Notes: generated by a model not told the origin, from the sequence alone. A stretch of DNA of 64,000 nt from Chaetoderma sp. LZ-2023a (GCA_034401795.1 CM067366.1:81167391-81231390); one strand, 5' to 3'. Shown: positions 1-12,756, counted from the first letter of the stretch. Translations and numbers: made by a program.

Positions 1-640
1 ATTGTATGTGCTTAATATCATCTTAAGACCACCAAATGACAAAAAATATTGGCTGTAAATTTATCTTTTCATTTCTTTACAATTTTGTGGATTTCGGGAA
101 TCACCTTAGAAACCAACATAGAAACCATCAATGTATATGGAAAGCTCACTGGAAGTCCATTACATCATCACCAATTTTGAAAGGCATGAGTCAGATCGAG
201 AAAGGAAAGTTGGTATTCAGATATCATGTTTGTTTCTCAGAAGGAACAATAGAAACGAATGTTTTTTTCATGGCTGCAGGGGTGGTTTAATTGGTATCAG
301 ACAGATTGCCATTTAATCCTGAGAATTTTCGCGAGCAAAAGTATCGACATATATCTAGTGGCAGTCGCAAAATCCAAATTCTGTTTAAAGGACAACTAAC
401 CTTATCTTATATTAACCATTCATGTGCTAGAATTTGCCACCCATACTCCATTTCTGACATTTTAGCTATTTATCGTGTCGACTACTAAAGATATTCAGGC
501 TTTATTAGCTAAATTTTGATACTTTTCTACAGCCTATGATGGCTGTCATGATTTCCTTTTCAACCAATCAGAAAAAACCTGACACGTCTGCCTCGGCATA
601 TACGCTCAGTCATAGAGGTGCCAGTTATAGTTTGCCAATG
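1..640. other. Unannotated AT-rich sequence
   Basis: Only short overlapping open frames are present, with no recognisable domain, and no repeat shared with the rest of the window was noticed. Confidence 0.5.
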
Positions 641-669
641 TGGTATAAAAGCAATCGCATGGGTGAACT

Positions 670-725
670 GTTGCATATTTCGAAACTAATTTGACTGGAG
701 TCAAAATAGTTCCAGAATATTCAAC
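670..725. repeat. Foldback repeat, central palindrome only (copy a)
   Basis: The left arm (TTGCATATTTCGAAACTAAT and following bases) is met after a few bases by its near reverse complement ending in GAATATTCAAC. The inner arm sequence (GCTGTTGCTGCC) seen in fuller copies is missing, so only the outer arms remain. Same family as the copies near 3.4, 14.9, 16.8, 56.5, 60.0 and 63.1 kb. Confidence 0.6.
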
Positions 726-1191
726 GAGATGGGTATTGCATAATAGATAATGTAAAACATTGACACTTACATGATATCATACACTATCGTTTGAGGAGAC
801 AAAATGGTGGCATTCACTGTTCAACTTTTACGTGATATTAGAACGCAGATAATTGTGATACAATAACGGGAGTGTGACAAGATATGAATGATATGAAATC
901 TATAAAACATACTCTATCTGTACAATACAACATTTGATATGAGATTAGCATCGCTTTAAAGACTGAACCTATTCAAAATATATGTATCGTTATGTAATGC
1001 AGCCATTTGTATATTAACAAATGTGCTGTTGATAAACTTGACCCTCTCTATATTAACATCCATACAGTTCAAACTGCAGCATTAGTGCATAACACACATG
1101 TATAGCAAATACAAGGACAACTAATTACACATCATCATTATCTACAACTAGAAGAAGTGCAAAAAGTCCGTTCTTTCTTACGCAAGAGCAG

Positions 1192-2928
<1,737 letters not shown>

Positions 2929-2989
2929 TGGACCATGACTATGGCGCCCAAAATGATCCTCGCCTCTACCTAATCTTTAAGCATTAGCC

Positions 2990-3357
2990 TGATTCAGTTT
3001 ACAAAGGAGTTTGCAAAATCTGCAATGATTCTCATGATAGCTATCCTCGCCATACTATGAGCCACAACTATAACTACCTTCATGTAATGCCGATCTTCTC
3101 GTAACTTTATGAATTTGTTTCAAAATAACACAGAGGTTTTCTTTTACCAAGTTGTATATGTTTATACATCATTACCAAAGAAGCATATGGTATTTTAAGT
3201 TAGCTATCTTAGCATATCGCAGAAATAATATATCTGCCAGTAAGGGGGCAGTAACTCAATCCTCTCACCATATGCTTTCGAATGCATTGGCAGCCCTACA
3301 GCTGCTGTTATTGATTCATGGGCTTACTCTCGGCAGATACAGCTTTCTAATAGAAGC
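2990..3357. other. Unannotated intergenic sequence
   Basis: No gene, motif or structured repeat recognised. Confidence 0.5.
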
Positions 3358-3700
3358 GTCAATTTCTAGCTACGTCACGTTAATTTCTAGTCAAGCGCCA
3401 CCATGCTTTGCCCGTGTTGGGACCAATCGAATTCCCAGAACCCCAATATCACGACAACTATAGAGGTAAGCTGTTGAAATATTTTGAAACAAATGTAACT
3501 GGATGCTGTTGCTGCGCAGAATGGTTATTAAATAGTAAATACATCAAAGAGATACAATTCGTACACTTGATGCAGTGTTCCTGCTCCTTGGTGGATATTC
3601 CTAGTCAATTATAATTGTGACTTCAGCCTACATGTACCGTAATTGACTATGACGTCATATACTCGAGTGACAGATCAGATTCTGCCACTGAAGAACGATA
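3358..3700 (+). repeat. Foldback repeat (copy b), with head and tail
   Basis: The head is the degenerate ATTTCTAGCTA / CGTGTTGG / GAATTCCCAGAA series. The left arm starts at TAAGCTGTTGAAATATTTTG near 3470; the inner right arm is missing and the copy runs straight into the tail (GGTTATTAAATAGTAAATAC, CAATTCGTACACTTGATG). The tail ends with TGACGTCA at 3650-3657 and GAGTGACAGATCAGAT. The same head-palindrome-tail order is seen at 56.4-56.8 and 63.0-63.4 kb. Confidence 0.65.
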
Positions 3701-3977
3701 ATCTCTGATATGATGAGTGCGGTGTTCCATCATGACTGGTTAATTTCCCGCAACACGTTTGCACATATTGTAACGACCGTGTGCGACGAAGACTGTGCTG
3801 GCAGACTGGCGTCGTGGGCTGCAGGGGGCGTCGTGAACCTCCGCCTCGAGCGCCATCAACTCACTGAGCTATTGCATCTGCTCGGTCCGTTCCTCGACCT
3901 GCCTCTGCTGATGAGACACGAGACCGTCTTCACCGGTCGCCACAGGAGATACACCACGACAGTATCTGAAGTGAACG

Positions 3978-4466
3978 TTACCCGGGCGTGGGTGGAGGGA
4001 TTCTCTTGCTTCTAAACTGCATGAATTGGTATTTCAGTGTGTCGTGCACACGTCCGTACAAGAGTATGAAGACTGCGCGGGCTTCTTCAAGTTCTGCATT
4101 ATTGTTGCCGCCACTGCGTCGGGCAAAGCCCGCCAAGATATGCTCATTGGCATGCATCTGACGCCGTAAGATATCTTGTAAATTGTCAAAAGGAGCATGG
4201 TCGTGTAAGATGTTGAACGCATAATTGGCGTCCGCTTCGCTATCAGTATCATCCGCACTTTCCACTTCTATTATTGGTGGAGTGTGCGTTGGCGTGTCAT
4301 TGAATTGCACGTTGTGCTCTACAGTACCTTCCAGGTTGCTGACTGTGAACTCAGTCATTGGTGTGGCCATGGTTGATGGTGTTGGCGCTGGTATAGTCTC
4401 ATGGACCGATGACGCACTGGAATTAGCTGGCGTCACCGGCGTATTACGTGTATCTTTAAAGCTCAA
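3978..4466 (-). CDS. Hypothetical 162-residue open frame, perhaps an accessory protein of a decayed Harbinger element
   Basis: The frame is uninterrupted from ATG to stop. It is Ser/Thr/Pro-rich at the start, acidic around residues 66-80 (EVESADDTDSEAD), then has a helix-prone segment (about residues 95-115, LQDILRRQMHANEHILAGFA) and a second hydrophobic stretch (FILLYGRVHDTLKYQFMQF). Composition resembles the C-terminal half of MADF/Myb-type DNA-binding proteins carried by PIF/Harbinger transposons, and a Harbinger-like nuclease start lies divergently at 4956. The DNA-binding half is not visible upstream, so this would be a truncated relic. It could also be an unrelated chance frame; no catalytic motif is present. 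Confidence 0.3.
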   Translation of the reverse strand: MSFKDTRNTPVTPANSSASSVHETIPAPTPSTMATPMTEFTVSNLEGTVEHNVQFNDTPTHTPPIIEVESADDTDSEADANYAFNILHDHAPFDNLQDILRRQMHANEHILAGFARRSGGNNNAELEEARAVFILLYGRVHDTLKYQFMQFRSKRIPPPTPG

Positions 4467-4955
4467 GGGATTGCTGCGCTATTGTGTGCGTTAGACGGCT
4501 TGAGATATCAGTTGTAAATTTTGCTATGTCCTGCAAGGCGTAGTTCTAGCCTTGTACTTTATAATAAAGCACGAGTACGAACTTAGACAAATCACTGCGT
4601 TAGTATTCCTGGCGTAGTGTAGAAACTCCATCTAACAACGCTGCGATTTGGATCCACGCCCAACTTCTGTGAAATTTCAGAGTGTGTGCATTATACCTGA
4701 AGCATTGACACCGCCGTCATCGTAGTGCGCGTGGCCGGCGTCAGTACACAAACGCTTAGTTTCACAGGCTTGCTGCAGGCGTTTGGAGAATAGACTAAAG
4801 GCTGGGACAGAGTCCGTCGTATCGTGGCCGTATTGCCATCGCATGGCGTTGGACGACTGCGACACAACAGCTACACGATCTATAGCGACGATAGCGCGAA
4901 AGAAATGAAATCGTGATTTAAACTATAAACTTGCACGCGCTTGCTAATTCTGACG

Positions 4956-5173
4956 ATGGCGGAATTACGCCCAATTGTCTTAATTACAGTAGCTGCAGGT
5001 CTTTTTGTTCAAAGACGCATAGGAAATTACGAAGACGATCTTGCTATGTTCATAGGCGTGAATTTGGAGAATATCATACCTATCACAACGAAATGAAATT
5101 AATTACATTTGGGGGCATGCCATTTATTAGAAAAGTTATGGACGCAGTCAGGGAAAAATGGTGGATGGGTTGA
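4956..5173 (+). pseudogene. N-terminal relic of a PIF/Harbinger-type nuclease, frameshifted
   Basis: ATG at 4956 opens a hydrophobic start (MAELRPIVLITVAAGLFVQRR). After a frame change near 5020 the neighbouring frame reads RRRSCYVHRREFGEYHTYH. A short hydrophobic start, an arginine cluster, then R-R-x-E-F-G-x-Y-H-T is how many Harbinger DDE nucleases begin, to my recollection. Nothing of the DDE core follows; the frame ends at 5173. The divergent open frame at 3978-4466 could be its partner gene. Confidence 0.35.
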
Positions 5174-6233
5174 GTATGTAACAGGCATAGCAATGATTAC
5201 ATGTGGATACCCGATCTGGATCAGGCGTGAGATCAGGATTAAAATTTAAATGCTGCAGGCAGGATATCTAAAAATTTAGATGCAGAAGGAGCATGGCAGA
5301 CAGGCTGGTGTGCAATAACGAGAAAAGTGTTCGATTTTGGCGTCAGATGCAAGCAGGGAATCTCGAAGGTAAAATGATTATATCAGCTTGGCAGAGATAC
5401 GCGCTCAACCAAGAGACAGCTAAAATATATCTTCCTTAATTACTCCGGTTGGTGACTTCTGAAATGGGACCAGGAATGTCATAAATATAAAAGAAAACCC
5501 ATTTTGCCTTTTGTGTTTCCGCTGAATGACTTTTTGTCTGCACATTTTCTTTCTTTTTGCGGAGATACACATCATTGAAGCTTTTGAAACACTGTTTTAT
5601 GTCTCATTAATTCACGATGCAAATTATGTACACATATCCACATGCCCGTCTCTCTGTATGTGAATATAATTAAATGGCACAGTTTCTCGTATATTGCTCA
5701 AACTCGTTCCCTGCAAAACACGCACGCACGTACTCACGCACGCGCTTGCGTGTGCACGCACGCACACGCGTATTGCTTAGTCCCACCCCACCAACCTATG
5801 CAAACGCGCACGTTTTTAACATTCATATTTAAGTACCAGCATTGGAATAGCCACAGATCTATCCAATAAAAATGATTTGCATATAGATCCGTCAATGTAT
5901 ATGCATGCATTTTGCCAGAACATATTTTTGAGGAATGAATTCATCAACTTAACATGAAGTTGTGCAGAGACCAGCATAGGGGTAGAAAATTGGTAGCTAA
6001 TTAAGATAATCAACCTTCAAAAATGAGGGACAGAAAATTTAAAACCTATAAAATTTAATACGTATGACGAATATAGGAACATACTGCTACTGCAGGAAAA
6101 TCGTGCGACCAGCGTCAGAATAGACCCGCTTTCTATTCACAGCGATTCAGTAAACGACGAGCGCATGACTTTTTGCTACTACCATCGCTCAGAAGCTCTT
6201 AACTATAAATTAACAACGATTCGACATCGCCCT
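5174..6233. other. Unannotated sequence with a CACG-rich patch
   Basis: No gene is seen. A short run of ACGCACGCACG and CACACG repeats occupies about 5719-5775. Confidence 0.5.
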
Positions 6234-6493
6234 AAGCCGGGTTTCCATTACACGCGGTACCCGCACGCCGCGTGCCGCACGCGGACGAGTTTTTTTCGAA
6301 ACAATGTTATTTATACCAAACGTTTCCATACTAAGGCGGCCGACGCGCGGCTCTCCGCACCGCGACAGAAAAATCGGTCACAGACGGAATTTCTGAAGCG
6401 TTTCAACGCGCCGCGCCGCCTGTTTGTCACCACGACCTGATCAGTGTGCAAATTCATTTTTATACACGTGCTGTTGTGTAGGCTACACACAGA

Positions 6494-6712
6494 ATGGCAG
6501 CAAATATCTCGGATGACATTTTAGAACGTTTAATCGAAAATGTTCGTCAGAATCCTGGTCTTTACGACCAGAAATTAAATCAATACAAGGACCAGTCATG
6601 GCGCAAGAACTGCTGGCGAAAGATTTCCAGCAGAATGCAGGTGGAAGGCATTTCTGGTGATTTCATAGGTTCCACAATTGGTTCACAGAACATTCCACTT
6701 AAGCCTATGTAA
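6494..6712 (+). pseudogene. MADF/Myb-SANT-like DNA-binding domain, N-terminal exon
   Basis: The frame starts with ATG at 6494. Residues 8-45 fit the first two helices of a MADF domain: LIENVRQNPGLYD, then YKDQSW, then NCWRKIS. MADF or Myb-like proteins are the second gene of PIF/Harbinger transposons, where they help deliver the nuclease to the element's ends, and this frame lies between Harbinger-like inverted repeats. After the GIS codons a GTGATTTC (GT at 6657-6658) could be a splice donor; beyond it the frame no longer looks like MADF and ends at 6712. The third helix and the rest of the protein are not found. Confidence 0.5.
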
Positions 6713-6732
6713 TGAAGGAAGGCATGTTTTGA

Positions 6733-6990
6733 CCCGTGTCTGTTTGGCTGTCTTTCTGTCTGTTTGGCTGTTTCCCTGCTTGCCTATCAACCTGTCTGCC
6801 TGAATGCCTACATGTCTGTCTGCCTATCTGTCTTCTTGTCTGCCTACACGCCTGCCTGCCTATCTGGCTGCCTGCCTCTCTGGACATTCGTCCGTCTCTC
6901 TGTTTGTTTGCCTTGCTATCGGTATGTTTGTGTGTCTGTCTTGATGTTGGTCGGGCAAACAGACAGCCAGACAGACCAACAGGCAGACAG
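6733..6990. repeat. Degenerate TGTC/TGCC tetranucleotide repeat
   Basis: Runs of CTGTCTGCCTG-like units on the plus strand, turning into GACAGACAGACC-like units from about 6958, so the tract ends in an inverted arrangement. Open frames across it are artefacts. Confidence 0.85.
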
Positions 6991-7303
6991 AGGACATGTT
7001 TTGGCCTGTGTCTGCAGAGACAGACTCTCTGTGCACATCAATATATTAATGAGGTTTAAGAGCTATTTTGTTTGTCCAGTCGTCATTTAGGGGCTTTTTT
7101 CGACATAGGGGTTTAAGGCCCTTAGTAAGCCCCTTAGTGAATTTTAAAAGTTTGTCCAGATGTTTATTGAGGGTCCTTCCTATCATTTTAACATCTGTTC
7201 CAAAATATCCCCTAAACCTCTTTGTCTGGTGTCCGTAAAAGACCAAATGTAATCATTTCTTTGTCTGCAAACGGTCAGGAGACCGTACCTATGCTAAAAA
7301 TGT

Positions 7304-7362
<59 letters not shown>

Positions 7363-7394
7363 TTACTACTACTACTACTACTACTACTACTACG

Positions 7395-7474
<80 letters not shown>
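7304..7474. repeat. (CTA)n trinucleotide microsatellite
   Basis: About 171 bp of TAC/ACT repeats with single interruptions near 7362 and 7394. The poly-leucine open frame across it is an artefact. Confidence 0.97.
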
Positions 7475-8080
7475 ACGGTAACTTGAGTGCTTTCTATTTT
7501 AATATTAAGAGTATTGAACAAACCTAATGCATATAGCAAGCCGTTCCCTTGGAGATAGAGGATCCCTAGAAATTCTACATTTTGTGAGTCTGGCCGCAAG
7601 ATGTTGCTCTACGAGGTCAAACTGTTCTTTGCTTAGCCTGAATTATTGTTTAAATTTCTCGGGGTGTTTTTCTAGTTCTTTCATCAGATGGTAAAATGCT
7701 CCATGTTGCATCCTATTTCTGTTAAGATTATGCACCCAAAACCTATGCTTTCTTCTTACGATACAGATATAAGATTAACAGTTTCTTAATCATTTTCTGT
7801 TGTCGCGACCGGATACTAATGTACTCCATCAGACATTGCAAAACAAGTTTCGAAAACACTGGTGCCATCTTAAATATTAATATCGAAACAACATTTACCA
7901 GATCAGTAGGTCCACTGTACACTGTACTCTGACACACCCTTATCTATCAGAGAAAATAAAAATATTACCGAAAATCCGCCTTCACGAGCCACGCCGCATG
8001 CAGACGTGTCAAATATGGAAACACTACTAGCCTGGCGGCTCTACCGCGCGGCAAAACCGCGTGTAATGGAAACCCGGCTT

Positions 8081-9149
8081 TAAGCACGTAGCTGCCGCAA
8101 AGTGTGTCAATGCGCCACGGATGTGTAAGGTACTGGTAGAACCCGCTATAGGACGCCAACCAATTCTGATAGCTGGCGTCAGGAACGCCTGGCGTCACAG
8201 AAATAGTTTGAGTTCACCAGAATGAAAAGTGTGTTTTGAGTCGTGTGCTCAGCGTGAGCTATATGAACGAACTAGTGATTTTTTGATTTTTTTCATTTTA
8301 ATTGCTTGTTATTGGTCGCTTACACCTAAATGTATTTGGGCCATGGTTCTATCTATGAGGTGCTTTCCCGAGGGGTTGCGTAGCTCCCCAGAAGGGTTGC
8401 AAAAGTAAAAGTCAAAACCGAACAAAATCCAAATTTAAGATGGTGCTAGCGGTGTGTTGCCTATGGCTGCCTACTGAGTTGATGTTGGCGGGTGTCGGTG
8501 TTGTATGCCGTGTTCGAGGGGGAATTGCTTTTATTTCTCTCGGAGGTGGATTGGGGGTGGAGGGCAGTCTGTGAAATAAAATTATAACGGGCTAGTGAGA
8601 GCATGGCTTAGCTTTCAATCTCAGGTATAGAATTTATCTATTTAGTCATTAGTTAAAATTAGCTGCGTATGCGTCGGTTCTGGGCCTGCTCCTAGTCTCG
8701 GAACAGAGTCCTTAGCTTGGCCTAGCGAGTCTGGACTCGCATAAGCTTGATGTTTACAAAACAATGCGCCATTTTCATATAAAATTTTGATCGTTTTTGG
8801 GGAATGTTTCTGCCTAATAACGCTTCATCTTGAAGCGGGATTACTTTAACTTGTATCCCTGGATATTCGAATTTATACAACCAGTAATGGTTTGCACAGA
8901 TTCAACCTAATCATGTCATATAAATTAGCTTTCTAGCGTACGTTAGCGTAACTCGCCGTAATTAATGTCCGAGTCCGCTAAGTTGGTTAAGAATCGAAGT
9001 GATTACTCGGATATCTGAGACCGTTTAGTAGGGTATAAGTACAACATATAGCATATTTCTATCGTTCGTGGCGCATCTCTGATTGATTTTATGTCAATTA
9101 GGTCAAAACATAACGAATTCTCCATACAATATTATGGAGAAGGATGATA
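8081..9149. other. Unannotated sequence
   Basis: No gene or repeat family member recognised. Confidence 0.5.
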
Positions 9150-9735
9150 ATTTTGACAACGACCATGATGACGACTACTGTAGTAATGCTGGTGCTGGCG
9201 ATTCTGGTGGTGGTGGTGGTGGTGGTGGAGGCAATGGTGGCGACGGTGGCGACGGTGGTGATATACACGCGTGTGACGGTGATGGTGATATTGATGGTAA
9301 CGCTAGAGACGATGACGATGAGAATAATGACGCTCCTGAATGATTTGAAGGTCATTTGCCAAGAAAATAGACTTTTATCAAAGAGCGATATGATATGTTA
9401 TTTGTTCAACGAGTATCGATGTTACAATCTATTCAGAAAGGCTTCATAATAGGCTAACCAGTAACACGCCAAGATAAGTAATTAGATCCACATCAATGTT
9501 GTAAATGTTGGCACAAACATTTACTATCGAAGTGGGAATTGTATTGCTGTAGTTCTGTATTCATATGACATTGACGTGCGTCGCTTTCCATCCATAAAAC
9601 AGTTGTTTTGCATATAGATATCCCACCAAGTGAACAGTACTCCAGTCCCAACAGTGCCATTCATCACAGTTATAGGCTATCGATTCGCAGTACAATACCT
9701 CAAATGGCTAGTTTCTCTATATGATACGATATAAT
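9150..9735 (+). repeat. Dispersed repeat A, copy 1 (pairs with 12.02-12.57 kb)
   Basis: The segment aligns by eye to 12020-12570 in the same orientation over more than 500 bp. Shared stretches include AATAATGACGCTCCTGA, GCTAACCAGTAA, GTGAACAGTACTCCAGTCCC and AGTGCCATTCAT. The left part has grown into GGT/GAT simple repeats (about 9170-9320), which give the Gly/Asp-rich open frame; that frame is not a gene. Confidence 0.8.
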
Positions 9736-9914
9736 TCATAAATAGGTTATTACCGGTATGTTTCCAAAACAAAAGACTGACAAAAGACATGTTAGTTAAT
9801 AAATGTTCTGTTGCTACGCTATTTCTGATCTGTATTGCAAGGTAATTGAGTTGCAAACAGTGATTTCATGGACGACTTAGTTTTCAATGAAGTTAATTTA
9901 TATGTAAATAGCGG

Positions 9915-10095
9915 GATCCATTTCTAGAGATGTCCCGGAAAATTCTCGCTAAGTTCCATCCACTTTCACTTCCGGTTAAATCCATTTTCACACCCTGAAA
10001 ACACAGAATCTGAATTTTAAGTTAATTATACAAGTTGCTGAATATTTTTAAACTAGGTTGACTTGGAGCTGTTACTGCCTATACAACATAATTTT
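9915..10095 (+). repeat. Foldback repeat (copy c), head plus left arm
   Basis: GCGGGATCCATTTCTAGAGA is the family head. It is followed by a decayed ACTTCC...GAATCTGAATTT series and a left arm TTGCTGAATATTTTTAAACT...GGAGCTGTTACTGCCTAT. There is no right arm. Confidence 0.55.
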
Positions 10096-10116
10096 TGATG
10101 ATGATGATGATGATGT

Positions 10117-10977
10117 ACGCAACACACGTAGCAGATTTCCACAGTTTTATCGATTGGGTATAATGACGTATAGTTATAGTCCTTGTTAAACAGGTCCCAT
10201 TCACGCCAGTTTCTGAACAGTATTAGTTTCCTTGTTGGGCTACATTTTTCTTGTTGAAATTTTGCTTGTTTCTGCAGTTGTGGTCTCTGCGAGATTTGTA
10301 TTTACTGGAACTGAGTACAACACATCCCAAGGCCTTGTATCTAGGTGTGTTTTGTGGAAAATATTTCGCAAAATATGACCAAACACATAGCATTTTTGTT
10401 GGGCCACCTTTAGACTATATTGTACATAGTGTATTGGGGAGATACTACTGTCAGGCTAGCGATGTTTGGTTATAGTACGAAACTGTCTGCGGTGACAGGC
10501 ATCAGAATATTTAGAACTTCATTCGCAGCTGCACATTTACTATCGCTATACAGCATCAATGAGACACAGGTTGCGTCATAACAGCGTAGCTTTTTAGCCT
10601 AAGGGATCCGTAATCCACGGACCCATTTTTCTTTAAATGGACTGGAAGTCAATGTTTCCCATTATATGCAGTTTTGTTAGAGCAGCTGCACATTCGTGAA
10701 CAAAGGGTTTTCCTCCTCCTTCATTCCTCCTGCCACAAGGCGGGATGCGTTGGGCACTGATTTCGCCTGTCACTCATTAGTGTGCGTGGTTAAACTCGGT
10801 CTTGACTTCATTCCTGAAGAGATTCACATTCTTTGGTTCATCAGCATCTATAAGGAGAGAGTTATCTAGATATAGGCTTGCTTTTCTCATCTATGATGTC
10901 TACATCGTCTGCGTATTCCATCTATAGTTGAAGGCTCAGTGTTGATACTGGTGCGTTTGGTCTAGTAGAGGACTCTC
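10117..10977. other. Unannotated sequence
   Basis: A short (GAT)n run precedes it at about 10098-10116; nothing else is recognised. Confidence 0.5.
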
Positions 10978-11410
10978 GCGCACACCGCTATCAGCGACAC
11001 CATGTTTTCAAAGTTTGGTCTGTAAAGATAAATTAAATAAAAAGTGCATATTCAAACACCATGTCTGATGTGAAATGTACCTGCCTACAGCAATGCGCCT
11101 GCGGACATGGGTTTCTAGGCGAAAATTGCCGCGCGCACATTTGGGATGTTAAGATGTTATTGCCCTCACTTGTAAGCATGACGACTATCGCTGCACCAAT
11201 GTCACATACATATGGATGATCGAACTTCAACAAACTACCTAGGGAGAATATCAGATAGAGAGGATAACATAATCGCTTGTGCGTGTCACAATCCACCATA
11301 CAGACACATCTACCAGCATTTCTTTGTGCCATGTGGACATTGTGCTTGTCTCCAAAATACTAGATCCAAGCCGTTTAGGTTCGTCAGATGAGACATTTTT
11401 CACATAGCTT
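10978..11410 (+). repeat. Dispersed repeat B, copy 1 (pairs with 14.17-14.66 kb)
   Basis: Same-orientation similarity to 14165-14660. Shared blocks include CACACCGCTATCAGC, AAAAAGTGCATATTCA, GGGATGTT.AGATGTTATTG, TTCAACAAACTACCTA and TGTGGACATTGTGCTTGTCTC. No coding potential is evident. The Penelope-like frame at 11410 follows this copy only. Confidence 0.8.
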
Positions 11411-11718
11411 TGCCCCTTTCAGATACGGCAGAAGAAACTGATAAACAAAGAAAACTTCGAGAATCGTTTTGGATTAAAGAACTCGAAACACAGTGGCCAA
11501 GGGGAATAAACTCGGACCCAGGCTTATCTGATCAACGTGACAAAATTCCATTCATTCTGACCTATAATCGGAAAAACGTCGAAATTTCCAAAATCTTGAA
11601 AGATGAGTATCAAAACCTACAGGAGAAACTGAAACAACCCTTTAAAAAGCGTCCAGTAATTGCGTTTAAGAAAAATCCGAATCTACGTGACATCTTGGTA
11701 AAAGCAAAACTCAAATAG
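11410..11718 (+). pseudogene. Penelope-like retroelement protein fragment (tentative)
   Basis: An open frame of 102 residues. It reads RESFWIKELETQWPRGIN at about residues 18-35, a stretch resembling the end of GIY-YIG endonuclease domains in Penelope-like retroelements. It goes on with PFILTYNRKN...SKILKDEYQNL and ends in a block around residues 80-102 with PVIAFKKNPNLRDILVKAKL. From memory, an NLRD.LV..KL box following a proline-tyrosine-rich linker is typical of uncharacterised Penelope-type proteins in cnidarians, molluscs and amphioxus. Neither the catalytic GIY-YIG strands nor a reverse transcriptase are present, so it is a truncated fragment. An unrelated host exon is possible. Confidence 0.4.
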
Positions 11719-11750
11719 CTATCCATAATATCCATCTCAATCATTCAACA

Positions 11751-11990
11751 TTAACCCTTGCATGATGGCCAGCCAAAAACGGTCAATTTAGTGATCTTGG
11801 GCAATGTCCATTTGCCGGCGGGGATTGGAGTATTTTTGAAAATTTACCGCTGTAATGACTGGCTCGGGAACCGAGAGTCGTTCCAGTGATGTATTCTCGG
11901 GAATGACCTTGTCTGTGCCTGCAAATATACATTAAATAAGTAAGCGCATATTTGGATTTTACTGAACAAATTTAACCAGTAAAGGGTTAA
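11751..11990. mobile_element. TTAA-flanked hairpin element (piggyBac-like MITE), copy 1
   Basis: Begins TTAA-CCCTTGCATG and ends AAAGGG-TTAA, so the outer five bases are inverted and the TTAA is duplicated, as in piggyBac insertions. The centre (GACTGGCTCGGGAACCGAGAGTCG) is the apex of an imperfect palindrome shared with copies at 33.5 and 54.6 kb. It is too short to code. Confidence 0.6.
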
Positions 11991-12019
11991 CATTAATGCC
12001 ATATGGCTTTCCTCAAACA

Positions 12020-12570
12020 AAATGACAAATCTTACTACTACTACTGGATGATGGTGCTGGCCATTCTGGCGGCGATGGAGGTGATGGTGGTGAAGGTGGC
12101 GATATTCGCGCTGGTGGTGCTTTTCGCTATGGTGGTGCTAGAGACGATGACCATAACAATAATGACGCTCCTGAGACATGGACAGGTCATTTGGCAAGAA
12201 AATACATCTTTAACAAACAGCAATATAATACGTCAATTATTCCGCGAGTGGCGAGACTAACCAGTAAACAGCAAGGATAAGTCATCAGATACCCATCAAT
12301 GTTGTAACTACAGTCACAAATATTTACTGTCGAAATAAATACAATACGATAATTTCATATTGGGAGATTTATTACTGTAGTTCTGTAGTCTCATGCCACT
12401 GCGAGGCGTCACTTTCCTTCCATAAAACTGTTGCTTTGCATATAAATTTCTCGCCAAGTGAACAGTACTCCAGTCCCAATAGTGCCATTCATTCACAGTT
12501 ATAGGTTTTCTATTCACAGTGCAATATCTCATATCACTAGTTGCCGTATATACTAGGCTAGGTTGATGGT
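12020..12570 (+). repeat. Dispersed repeat A, copy 2
   Basis: Counterpart of 9150-9735; the shared blocks are listed there. The GGT/GAT tract is much shorter in this copy. At about 12640 the flanking DNA enters a collapsed foldback remnant (GAGGGATCAATTTTT joined to AATATTCAACAGAATG), whereas copy 1 is followed by a fuller foldback repeat at 9915. The duplicated unit therefore probably included that repeat. Confidence 0.8.
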
Positions 12571-12756
12571 GGAGCAACCAAGTCTCTTATCAGCGGCTTA
12601 GCGTTCAGTCTCAACCAAGTAGATTTATATTTAAATAGAGGGATCAATTTTTAACAAAAATATTCAACAGAATGCGTCTTAATTAGTAAATCCTGCAGAG
12701 AGAATTCAGAGCTCTCGGATCTTTGCCTCTTTTCTGTGGTGTGTACATCATTTGGG

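Larger units (their letters stand above)
6234..8080 (+). mobile_element. PIF/Harbinger-like DNA transposon, internally deleted, ~1.85 kb
   Basis: Perfect 25-bp terminal inverted repeats lie at 6234-6258 and 8056-8080 (start AAGCCGGGTTTCCATTACAC). Flanking triplets are CTA and TTA if the outermost A is counted as flank, close to the TWA target of Harbinger elements but not identical. Subterminal DNA is rich in GCGGC-type sequence on both sides. The only coding remnant is a MADF exon at 6494. Most of the interior is simple sequence (TGTC/TGCC-rich at 6733-6990, CTA at 7304-7474). No DDE nuclease is visible, so the element is non-autonomous. Confidence 0.7.

Noticed and set aside
9083..9343. Gly/Asp-rich secreted protein
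   Set aside because: Simple GGT/GAT expansion in dispersed repeat A; the counterpart at 12.05 kb lacks it and has no equivalent frame.
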